64,000 nt of DNA from Aradus depressus (lineage: Eukaryota > Arthropoda > Insecta > Hemiptera > Aradidae): assembly GCA_963662175.1 (NCBI GenBank), contig OY759218.1, positions 18,318,480 through 18,382,479 of the forward strand, written 5' to 3'. Shown here in pieces: positions 1 to 11,400 of this stretch (within the stretch, counting starts at the first letter, position 1; every line of letters begins with the position of its first letter). The position numbers were made by a program, and so were the translations under genes. The notes under the pieces are model-generated. The model ran no database searches, was not told the DNA's origin, and saw only the letters and a program-made list of their open reading frames with translations.

Positions 1-1016
1 TACCCAGCGTTGCCCGATTAGTAACTTTAGGAAGTTACTAATGTTATCTGCCCCGTTAGTAACTTTAAGCTTGATGATTTTAGAAAAAAGTTGACATTTT
101 AAATAATTTGTAGGCCGTAGAAGTTGTGTGTTACTTACTCTCTCGGCATAAATAAAAATTTCGGGTGCACATGGCCTAGATTAGATAATTCCGTAATTTT
201 GGAATGTTTATTGAATATTACAATTAAATATAACATAGTGAGCAAGAGAGACGCTTGGGTTGGGAGGAAATGGGGAATGAGGAGGTTAGGTTGAACAGGG
301 ATGCCCATTTCCACCTCTTCACACTTCACCTGACCTCTCGCTTCATTCACTTCTCAAAAATGTTATGTATCTCCGTTATTTCTAACGTTAGGGAAAAAAT
401 ATACAAGACAAAAAAGTGTTTAAAATTAAAATTTCTTTCATATTGATTTCGTAACTTTTCCACGGATAAAAAGTAAAACATGAATCGTTTTCTGCCTGCA
501 AATGAATCTCCCCTTAATTCAGTGATTTTTAATTCATATGTATCCTAAATGATATACGTTCAGCCGTGATGATGGCAAGAACAGACAGCATGAACTTTAA
601 ATACTACTTGTCTTTTTTGCCTTGAAACGGACAAAACCCAAACATTTTTTCAGAAATACTTGATGTACAGGCAGCCACTCCTTTACAGTTTTATTTTTAA
701 AGATTTATTTTCAGATGAGATCTTAAAATATAGGAAAATGATCGAATTCATGAGGAGGTGGAAAATCCCTATTTTATGATTACATCTCAAATATAATTTT
801 AGAATAGAACTCGTTGGAGATAAGTCTAAATTATTTGGAGAAATTATGACATTTTTGGTCATGACTAATTATTTTGGTAAATAGGTAATTTATCAGCCAA
901 TAGAAGCATTTACCTTCCATTTCAAGAGGTAACTGGCCATTTTATTTATAGACCAATTTCTCCATATATCTGCGACATATTATGTACGATAGGTATAATA
1001 AAACATATTTACATTA
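1..1016. other. AT-rich sequence with no recognised gene
   Basis: Short ORFs of 60-71 codons only, without recognisable domains. No repeat boundary is apparent. It lies upstream of FHIP1 but no promoter element could be supported. Confidence 0.5.
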
Positions 1017-1018
1017 TA

Positions 1019-2085
1019 CACTGCTATACAAAAAAAAAAACGGCGCACTGAAAATTTTATTTTTTGTTATAATTCTGTTTTTTTGGATCAAATGTAGTTC
1101 AGAGTGCCGTAAATTTCGTGTGGAATTAGGAAAAAAAAATCAAAATGCTTGGAAAACTAAATAACTTTATTTTTTAATAAAATTAATGAAAAAAAAACTA
1201 TCAAAATGTTTAAAAAATAAGTGTTTGCTTATGTCTTTACATTTTCATATCACATTTGTTTTCAGTACTTTATTGTACCATCTCTTGCTTGAAGAACTTC
1301 TTCTAGTCTCCTTGGCATACTTCTTATGAAGTTTTTGAGGGTGTCCTGGGGTATGTCCTCCCCCTGTCTACCAGAGCAATTCAGTGTTCATTGATGACTG
1401 GTTGAAGATGTGGAGGTCCGTCCTTGCTTGTAAGATATCGCCCCCACACCAAAACAGACCCGCCTCCAAATTGCACTCTTCAGGTCATGGTGCATGGAAC
1501 GTACCGTTCTCCAGGCCTCCAATAGACATAGAATCGACCATCTGGTCTATGGAGAGCAAGAGGATGTTGCTCCAATCTTCTTCCGTCCAATTACGGTGCT
1601 CTCTAGTAAACTCCATACGCGCTCTTCGGTGGTCTGCGGGCAAAAGAGGCCCATAGGCTGGCTTCCTGGGTCTTAGGTTCATCTCCTGCAGTCTTCTTAC
1701 TGTCTCGGCACTCACTTCCAATCCATGGACAGTAAGGAGTGTCTGGGAAGCCTCAGAAGCAGTTGAAAACCTGTTCCTTAACGTGTGGAGCAACAAAAAT
1801 CTATCGTAATGCGGACCAGTGCCTCTCGGTCGACCTGAACCCTGCCTCCTTGTGTACTGCCTCGTCTCCCTATACCGTTGAATGGCTCTACGGATTATCT
1901 TGATATCGAAACTTTTAAGGATCAAGAGATTCAAAAGCCTCGATAGTAAATACAGAGAGGATGAATTTCTTCCTATAGTTTCCCTAACTTTTTATACATG
2001 CTAAACAATATTTGATCCAAACGAAAAATAATTACAACAAAAAAATCAAACTTCCAGAGTGCGCCGGGTTTTTTGTGGAGCAGTG
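1019..2085 (-). mobile_element. Tc1/mariner-family DNA transposon, decayed
   Basis: Inverted ends (left CACTGCTATACAAAAAA...CGGCGCACT; right its near complement) are flanked by TA at 1017-1018 and 2086-2087. Outward of the ends the similarity extends about 80 bp inward with a shared GGATCAAAT block. Inside is a minus-strand transposase remnant. Total 1067 bp, close to a normal Tc1 length with the 5' and 3' parts of the ORF frameshifted. Confidence 0.85.
1485..1934 (-). pseudogene. Tc1-type transposase fragment
   Basis: 149 codons matching the N-terminal half of Tc1 transposases: a paired-like helix-turn-helix with GSGRPRGT (the GRPR-type linker), a second HTH with VSAETVRRLQEMNLRPRKP, and the start of the catalytic domain NWTEEDWSNILLLSID, where the final Asp is the first DDE residue. 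Beyond it the frame shifts; traces of the downstream region (F-W-GG-I) remain in another frame at about 1384-1480. Non-functional. Confidence 0.85.
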
Positions 2086-2086
2086 T

Positions 2087-3484
2087 ATATATGTGTACAT
2101 ATATATATTTTTTGTAATATTTGACTAAGGAAAATGTAGATATCTAAAGCTTCGCAGATTATTAAATTTGATTTATTTAGTTTTGAGTTAGTATTTTCAT
2201 TCTAAACTCATTCCATAATTCTACTGAACTTCATGCTTACTAACACATATTCTGAAATTCATTAAACAGCTAAAATGTACATCTGAAAATGTACAAAATA
2301 CAATAATCCCCATTTCGAAATTTCAAGAAATGAAGGGGGTGAGCTCTGTATGTTTTGTATTATTCATTAACTTGTAAATTTTGAACATAATTGTAAATTA
2401 GATTTTTATTTGTTAATTATATTTATAAATTCTGTGGCTCCGTGCATGAACCTTGTTACTTGCAACAAAAAATTAATACGTTTCGGAGGAGAATCTCTTA
2501 GAATATCACGAAATTTAGTTAGACAAACGACGCGTTTCCCGGGTTTCCTCGGAATGGACTTAAGTGCGGGGTATACGGTTCGTACACGTAGCCACTGAAT
2601 TATTTTGGCTTGCATGTTCAAATGTACTTTGGATATGCTGTCAGTCATATGTATGATTTTCTGATTATAATAAATTTTAAAACTAGTTTACTTTTTTTTA
2701 ATTTTTTTCCCAAGCAATAATAAGCAGGGTATCTCACATAAAATGTCCCAATTGTGAATGCTAGAGGAGAAATATTTTTTTTAGTTTGTCTAGTTTTTTT
2801 GATATGCAATTGTTTTATCAAAAAATTCTTCGTGTTCTTTTATAATGATGATCTTAGTTTTCTTTCAACAAATTATAAATTGGGCTTTAGGTTAATTATA
2901 AATAGGCCATGTTGTTCTCCAAGTTAGAAGCAGGAAGAGTTATTTACTATTGCTCAAGAAGGTTTTGAGTGCGAGGTTTATTTAAAAAAAAAAAAAAATG
3001 AAAATAAATAAATATAAAAACTCCGAAATTTAATTTTAGGCTTCAATAACTCGGAACATAATTGAAAGTTGGCTTACATGGTTGTTCTCCGTCTAAAGCA
3101 CTATTTATTATTTGGATTCCTCTGTGCTTTCTGTTTTCTTTATGAACCAATTTTCTATTTTGCCTCGCTTATTGCATATTTGCAGTAGGAACATGTTGAG
3201 TAGGACACCCTTTATTTAAACGTTTTAAAACCAAAATTAATACGTTTATTTATATAATTCTATGAGAACTTGATTTGAATACATTATGAAAGTAATTTTT
3301 ATCTCATTTTTGAAGCCATCATCTTCATATCCACCGCCAGCTTGATGTCTGGAGATTCTCGAATTGGGAAGTTAAGTCGGAAGTCATCTTTGTTGTCTAT
3401 AAGTGGTTCTATGTACCAGCCATATCTAAAAATTTGATGAACTGAGTAAACAAAGAGAGTTCAGGAGATAAAAAAGAAAGGAGC
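2087..3484. other. AT-rich intergenic sequence, no gene recognised
   Basis: Paired short ORFs near 2406-2648 show no known domain. The minus strand near 2460-2510 contains CCTCCGAAACGTATTAA, reminiscent of the PLE-type ends seen elsewhere in the window, but too short to assign. Confidence 0.4.
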
Positions 3485-3597
3485 AAGTACTACTGAATAA
3501 AACACTTAGAACGAGTCAAAAATTCCACTATATTTATATAAATATAAATTTATATAGAATTGTTGACTCGTTCTAAGAGTTTTATTCAGTAGTATTT
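3485..3597. repeat. Foldback / hairpin element, 35-bp arms
   Basis: Left arm at about 3485-3519 (begins AAGTACTACTGAATAAAAC) and right arm at about 3563-3597 are inverted with few mismatches, around an AT-rich centre that is itself partly palindromic. It has the form of a small MITE or foldback; no target duplication was confirmed. Confidence 0.6.
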
Positions 3598-3779
3598 ACA
3601 ATGAACTTCCACAAGATCTCTGGCGAAAACATCTCTAAAGGAGCAAGTGTAACAAGTAGCCCTAAGTCCGTTGTTATGTGAAACTTCTGCTTTAAACATG
3701 AACATTTTAACAGGTGACTAGATGAGATGCGTCACGTTTCTGAAGGAAAAGCTCCTTAATTTTTTTTGAACCCTGAAAC

Positions 3780-4178
3780 CTATTTATTATTTTTTTCGTT
3801 CTAGATTCCTTCGCTTAGCAATGATATGCAATACGTCCATATTATCTCTCTTTCGAGATGCAAATTGTTTCTTCAATTTAGAGAAATGATAAGAGCTATT
3901 TGCAAAATCCCTTAGGTATGAGTTTTGTCCTGAAAGTGTCTGCAGGCTCTGTACCTTAGATGAAAAGAACGATCTCATACACTTTTTGCCCAATTGTCCC
4001 TCCTTGTGTATCCCCAGGCAAGCTTTTCTCCACAATTATCTCACTAATAGACCAGAATATTACTCAGAAACATTTGTGCATATTTTGAATAATTTAGAAG
4101 TTGGAAAAATTAAAATTTTATTTTTTACTGTTGCTTTGAAAATAAAGAATAATTTAATTTAATTTGTTGCATGTAAGA

Positions 4179-4257
<79 letters not shown>

Positions 4258-4452
4258 TATATATATATTTTATTATTATTTTTTTTTTAATTATTATTAT
4301 TCATTAATGTTCATTTCATATCTTGTTTTATATAATTTTTGAATTGTTTCTTTTATCCTTTTGTTATTTATTTTGTAAAAAAAAAAAAAAAAATACGCTC
4401 ATTGCCATAGAGGTTGTAATCTTTTGTGCAATAAAAGTTTATCTATCTAATT
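3780..4452 (+). mobile_element. LINE 3' fragment with zinc-knuckle C terminus and 3' UTR
   Basis: The plus strand around 3930-4020 reads CRLCTLDEKNDLIHFLPNCP, the Cys-Cys-His-Cys finger near the C terminus of many LINE ORF2 proteins, with stops upstream. It is followed by an AT-rich 3' region ending TGCAATAAAAGTTTATC. A (TA)n run lies within it. 5' truncated. Confidence 0.6.
4182..4268. repeat. (TA)n microsatellite
   Basis: About 87 bp of nearly pure TA dinucleotide, interrupted near its 3' end by AAA. Likely unstable and easily miscounted in assemblies. Confidence 0.95.
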
Positions 4453-6903
4453 GCAAGATCCGCCCAATAAAACTTGGTGTAGGCTTCAAAAAGTGAAATG
4501 AAAACGTGAGCAAGCTGAATTTCGATATCATACAAGTCAATTCATTCTGTTAATTTTTATTATTAAGGTGAGATTAAAAGAAAACAATTTTTTATGTAGA
4601 GGAGGGGGAAACACATTTATTCATTGTTGGCCATTTCGAACTCGAAACCGAAATGTTTCTCTTTTTGAATTGTTTAGTTTTTCAACGATTCATAATGCGT
4701 CCATATTATCTCTTTATTATTGTAGGTATTATTGTACCTATGAGATTCAGTAATAGGGAGAGGGTGCTTTTCTTTAGGAGTTCTCAACTCATAGTCAAGA
4801 ATGATATCTAAATAGTCTCCACGAACTTTGCTGAAGTCATATCCTTCATGTTTAGAATAAAACTTGGGTGTTACAGCGACAGCTGAAATTAAAATTATTT
4901 TATATAACTTAGGAGAAAAATTCCAAAGAGTACTATATTTACAATGGTGGATTTGTCAAAATCTGGAAAAGTTCAGAACAGCTTTTTAGGCTTAAGCTTC
5001 TTCTGGGATGCCTGATGTTCTGTATTTTCGGCATATCTTTCAGAGGTGTCCCCTTTTTTCTGATGGTATTTCGATTCTATTCCTTGTCCCGTCTTCAGGT
5101 CACAATGATTTTTTTTTGTGCATTGGACACCGCTAGAAGATATCCCGAAAATAGGGATCATCTCTATACATTTATGAATTCATTCGGTATTTTAATTTTA
5201 ATATATTTTATACAAATTTTCTGTTCAGGAAATATTAGTATACAACTGGTTGATCCGCAGATCAGTGACTGTGATTTATATTGTAAATAATTCCATTATT
5301 AAATGTATGTTTACGAAACTAAGTTTCCACTAAATGTTGATGAACAATTGATTTTTTTTTTTAAAGAAAATACTCTGGTACTTGATAAATTGATGTCTGT
5401 TTCAATGGGTAAACTGTAATCTTTTCAATTAATTATACAAAATATATCTTGTTTACTCCTCACCGATTGCCCTCACGGAATAGTAACGCAATCCACTCGA
5501 ATCACCAAGGTCCACTTACATATCCGTACCTCTCAGCTTGACGCACTAACCCACTCAACAACCGAAGCCCCTCTGTCAGAATAGAACACTAAACAAAGGT
5601 AGCGCTGCTCCCCCTCCCAATCACATATCATATGAGACTTTTTTGGCTTCAGTTTCACTTTGTTTTGACACCTCTCTCCCCTCGAAATTAGTAAAATTTC
5701 ATTATTTTAAATCATAATTTGACATTTTGCTGTCAGAAGATTTGAAATGGTATGAAAAGTAGGGACACCTTCTTGTACCACGGCCAATATTTTAGGACGT
5801 GTAAGTTGTCACCTTGGTATCAAACCGAGTTCAGCTTCACCTCTCTAAAGTAGTTTTTTAACTCAAGAATATTACTTTTGACATCTAACTAATCCAAAAA
5901 CAATATGAAAGCTGACTCAGCATGAAGGACCCGATCAATTAATATTTTACCCTTTTTGATTGGTCGTATGAAGGGCTTGAGTTTCTATTCTAAAATGTTC
6001 ATGTGTGGGAAACTGACCTCGAGGGTTTGGTCTGAATTCCTTATAGACTCTGTATCCTTTTCTTTCCATTTTCGCTGCTTCTATCAGAAGAACTTTGTTT
6101 ATAGGCCTTTCCTTAATCATTGTTGCTTTAATTATAATTATTCACATAAAATAAAAAAAAATACAATTAAATTTAGAATGTTCTGAACAAGCGTGTCTTA
6201 ATCTGAATTTTCTACTTAATTTTTCATGACTACTAATTTCTAAGTTGGTCGTTATAGTTTCAAATGTTTTACAAAAAATATATAAACAAAAAATGGTAAA
6301 CCCCGATGTAACAAGCCAAGTAATATCTTAACAATATATATATATATTTTTTTGCTGTTGTAATGCAATTATTGACACGAATTTTTACATGAAAATTCAA
6401 AGCCCTATAATGTCGTCATCTATTAATTTGTAGCTGAATCCGCCGAAGGGGAACGGAACTCATCTCAAAAATTCCAATAACTGCCGCAATATATTAATGT
6501 ATCGACAGTGTGAGAATAGATAATATTGAGTTTTAGCCCAAAAACTCAAGTACATAGCCGGTGATTCACTGACAACTATTTTTGGTGCTCTCAATTTGGT
6601 TGATCGAAAACATCGCTATATAAAGAAACAATATTTCATTTTTGAATTATTTAAACCTCGTAATAACGCTTCTCAAGGGAACAGGAGAGAAGCGCATTAT
6701 AACCAGGAAAACACTAATATCCATTTTTTCTTTCAGATATTTATTTGACATCATTATAAGTATAATAACCAAATATGCAATAAAACAATCGGTCAGGTAA
6801 GTAATAAAAAAATATTTTAAAAAAAATGAAGAAAAGATTAATTTAATTATAAATTTAAATATGCATATGTAATTACAAAGTACATAATTAAGATTTCTTA
6901 AAA
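4453..6903. other. Intergenic sequence with degenerate dispersed repeats
   Basis: No domain-bearing ORF. The segment at about 6370-6620 (ATTCAAAGCCCTATAA... then CCGCCGAAGGGGAACGG, ATGTATCGACAGTG) is related to the block at about 12690-13060 in FHIP1 intron 4 and more weakly to 36780-37000, marking one unclassified dispersed family. Confidence 0.45.
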
Positions 6904-7900
6904 TACTACTAATAATAATAAGACTTTATTGACATAAGTTTAGATTTACAATTTTTAGGACATGTGACAAAATATGACAAAACTAAATTAATCTTTTAAA
7001 TAGTACATATTAATTACAAAATTGAAAATTAGACGATAAAATATATACAAATTCGAAGAAAATTAAGGAAGTGGACGAAAATGATAAGAAGGAAAAGTTA
7101 AGAAGAATTTATAAAAGATGACCACTGCATCGCTGAATGTCGCAAGCTAGTGGAGCGCACGAGCATGCGCGGGGAGAGCATTCCAAGCTCTTGCTCAAGC
7201 AACAAAATAGGAAAAATAGTAAGACTTATGGTTTGTGTGACACTGCCTTACGAGGAAGAGTCTTTTGTTGTGTCTGAAGAGAAACGAGTTTAAGAGATAA
7301 AGGGGCAGTAGTATTTGTTGGGATGTAATATTTTAAAAACTAGTTTCAAACATGTAACGTGTAGAGCCCAAAGAGAGACGTTTTGAAGTTCCGAATTTAT
7401 TTTGTTAATAGAGAGTGGTAAATCGTCAGGTTTACATTGGTGGGAAAATTGAAAGTCATCAGCACAGAGCGCATACCTAGAAGAGTTCAGACTTTTAGAG
7501 ATGTTATTAATATATAATGAGAAAAATAAAGGACCAAGAATGGAAGAGGTACGCCTGAAAGAATGGGTGAGAAAGTAGAAGAGGAATTATTAACTTAACG
7601 GTCTGAGGGCGATTGGTTAAAAAAGATCGTATCATTCTGCAAGCAGTGGAGCCGAAACAAATTTCATTCTTTAGTTTGTCAAGCAAAATATTGTAACTAA
7701 TTGTTCCGAATGCATTAGAAAAGTACAGCAGGACTAAAATAGTACACGAATTTTGATCAATACCTAAACGTACCTGTTCAACAATATTAAGTAATTAGTT
7801 AAACATCTGTGGCAAGGTCTGAATCCACATTGTAAGGGATCAACAAGATTACGGAAGTTCAAAAACGAGGAAATCTGTTTGTCCTGTCCTGCAAACTCCT
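6904..7900 (-). pseudogene. LINE reverse-transcriptase relic (minus strand)
   Basis: Reading the minus strand across several frames and stops gives RT traces in order: QCGFRP (about 7830), SILGPLFFSLYINNISKSL (about 7520) and YALCADDFQFSH, where ADD is the catalytic YxDD-type core. The plus strand starts with an AATAATAATAAGACTTTATT tail typical of a LINE 3' end in reverse. Many stops; dead. Confidence 0.7.
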
Positions 7901-8261
7901 AGAACTTGCGCAAGTAGATGGGGGCGACGTCGAGCGTCGTGGAGTTCAGGGAAGCTGAGCCTCACGGCAGGATTTATATAAATACTTTTTTTTAATTTAA
8001 ATATTTAGGCTATTGCCTCTAAAATGAATAAGAAATTATGCAAAAGTATCGGTTTTTTGATGGATTTACCATCTTAAGATGGAACTGGTACTGTTAGTAC
8101 ACTTCATCGATTAATCGATATATCGGAAGTGTTTAGAATATTTCATCAGCAGGACCAGTTTATGTTATTTGATATTTTCAACCTCTGAGCCTTGGTGTGG
8201 GTGAATATTTGATGTTATTGTTATGATATCAAATAATGCCCTTGTTTTGGATTCATTGCAG

Positions 8262-8422
8262 ATTATCTAGCCATGAGTTGGATTCGCAATAACCCATTTG
8301 GGTCTGGATTTGGAAAACCTAATCATTTATGTTCTAATTCGAACGAATACGATCCATTAGCTTGCTTTGATAGCTTTAGGAGACATTGGCAACAAATTAA
8401 TGATATTATTGTGGAAAAAAAG
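8262..8422 (+). CDS. FHIP1: FHIP1 first coding exon with the end of the 5' UTR
   Basis: An acceptor (TTGCAG, AG at 8260-8261) precedes 11 nt of 5' UTR and the ATG at 8273. The exon codes 50 residues and ends in phase 0 before GTATTT at 8423. The promoter and the upstream leader exon were not identified in the first 8.2 kb. Confidence 0.85.
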
Positions 8423-11400
8423 GTATTTATATAGTTTGTTATTTATATTATTATGAATTACTCAAGATTATTGTTACGGAGTAGGGTTATCTTAAAGATT
8501 ATCTCTGCCTAACCATATTATTGATCCCTTTTTGAATTCTCTTCTCTTTAATGTCATTTTATATCTTTAGAATACATATTTGCTGGAGGGCTATCAAGTA
8601 CGACAATTTTGACTTTTATTTTCCACTGGTAAAATTAAATTATACATTTTCAAACTTTAATATTAGCTTGTAAGTCACATTTTGATTGTACTTTATTCAG
8701 CTATTGGATAGCAACTTTTCATTTTTTTCAGAGTATTAGAAAAATAAATTAAAGATTGGTGTAGTGGTTCAAGTGATATGAATTTTTAAATCTAGAAGGG
8801 ACCGTAAAGGCTCTTAATGAAATGCTCTAGTTTTAACAATTTTTAAATATTGTAACCCGTATATTTGAAATAGATGTCATTTTGTCGTGTACAAAATATA
8901 TTCCAAAAATCTCAATTTGGTCATCCAATTTAGTCAAGTCTATTTTGGAAAGACTCCATACTGTAGTCCTTGTTTCTTATTTTTTACCCCCCGTGAATAA
9001 TTAGTTAAGTCAAAAATCCCAATTTTTCAAAACTCGGCCGTTTGGGGAATAAACTTGGAATTCACATTGCAACATTTCTCCACCACTTTGGTTTATGACT
9101 TAGCTATTTATACACAATGTAAAAGTCACCTTTTACAACCCAGTAGTGGACAACTCATTTTCGATATAAGTGGAGTAACTACTTATTCACCGTAGGTACA
9201 GATTTGTCCCACACAGTAAAATACTGATATCATACCTGTGGCTTTCTGATCAAACGACCTAAATCCAGAAATTAAGTATAGTTTTGAGTTATTGCTGTTC
9301 GAATAATTCAGAGAGAATAAATTAATTATTGATATTGTAAAAAATATTTAGTATTTTATTGTAAGTTTTGAAATATTTTATGGATCAAACATTATACTTA
9401 GCTTAAGCTGTTTTTCTGAGAATATATTGTAAGTTTTCGGTTGCGAGTGTTAGGTCAAGTTGTCCCAAATTTGTTTTTCTTGTTTTATTTATTGTTACCA
9501 AATAATGTTTAAAGAAATATTTGAAGATACATTGATTAGTTTAACAAGGGGGGGAAATATAAACAAAATGGATCAGTAGTTTTAGGGTTGAGCCAACGTT
9601 TGGGTTAGTATCAAAAAGGTTTCTTGTTTGGCAAAAGTTTTTTGTATATTAAAAATTGAACTAATACAAAGAATATATCTGTCTTTCGTTGTCTTGGTGG
9701 CGGATTATACCCATGATCCGTCGTTTAAACAAATTTCGTTGTACCAGAAAAGCCACAACTGATATATTGTGTAAATGTTTCAGCAATCTCGGAGTCCTCT
9801 CAAGCATGATGAGATATTCGGTGTTATATCTAACCTGGATTACATGATAACCTTACTTCAATTGGAGCTCCAGTCCCCACAGCCAAGCCTCAAATGCTTT
9901 AATTTTATTATAAGTGAAAATATATTGGAAACATTTTACAAGTGGAGCCTGCAGACTGGAATGTTGGTTTGATGTACACCTTCTATTATTATAATATATA
10001 AGTTCGTTCAGCATGTTTCTATATTTTTTAAAGCAATGCCATAGTTTTAAAATTTAAATATAATAACGAAGGAATGTAATTTAGAAAATATAAAAATTTC
10101 GGAAGAGTGGAAATATGAACATTTAGAGTTATAAACTATGATCTTTGCAGTTGTAACAATATCTATAGTTATTAGAAATAACTTAGAAATGTTTACCCTT
10201 GACTCGTTGCCTCTATTTTATCTGTTTGCTACCATCTTTTACTATATATTAATTGTATTTTTTTATATTTTTCCAGGTATGAAAGCACACTAATTGTTGA
10301 ACAGTTGAAGTTATACGAAATCCTGGTTTCCTATTCCAATTTACAACTTTTCAATTGTGATCCTTTTCACCAAACATTATTAAATCTTCTGAGATCATGT
10401 TCTGAAGTCTGCTTTTCTGTGGAAGTTGAAAATCGTCTGGTTATTCTGTTGAATCACTTATGTGTCTCATTTATCCATCAAAATCATCTTCTTTATAATT
10501 TCTTCGAACTGAGGACAAATGACTCACCTAAGTGAGTTGGAAATACACAGAGTTGAGTTCTTAAGCCCAACTAACATTAATATCAGTCAGCTATCAGAAT
10601 ATTTCATTGTTATTCCATTGTACCAAAAAAAATATTCACCATTTTCCATCTTTATCTTGGATCTAGTGATAAGTTAGTATTGCTCAGTACTAATTCCATT
10701 CTCCCCTTGAAAACTTGAGCCACGTAAACGTTTTTAAAAAGGTTAAAAAGAACATTAAGTTTGGTTAAACTTAACACTGAAAAGTGACTTGATTTAAGAT
10801 AGTTTTCTCCTTTTCTTATATGGAAATTAATCTCACAGCTAGTGAAAGTCGTCGACAAGAATTTCAGTTTGGAAGTATTTTTTCCGCGTAACTCCGACAA
10901 TATTTTTTACAACCATCTATTTATTATTTATTTCAATAAGTAATGAAAAACTTCATCCTACACCTTAGTACATACCCTTTATGTCGAAAAGCGCCACGTC
11001 GAAAAATCATATCCTAGCGTGACCAGGGGATGAGAGTTGCATAATCCTCAGATGTCTTACCCTAGAGTAAACGGCATGAAAGGAATGTAATCTTTGCCTG
11101 CTGATTTAGACATATTCACTTGTGCTAAAAACTTCTCTTTTTAAAAATCTCAACCATAGGTTAAGAAGTTGGGCGATTATTAAACTCTGATCCTCCGGTT
11201 AGGGGCTTGAGGTTTGGACCCCCCTCAAAACAAAATCCTATCTACTTTGCTGCGTGTAACATAGATGTTTTATGTATGTTTATATAAGTATACAATGTAT
11301 ATTTATATCACATGTATAATTTTACCTGGTTCTGTCTATACTACAATTATCAGTTGTGACGAGCAGTAATTTCATTGTAAAGGGGCCCTCACACTGGCAA

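Noticed and set aside
10305..10535. Stand-alone 76-codon gene
   Set aside because: It is exon 3 of FHIP1 read into its intron; GTGAGT at 10532 ends the exon.
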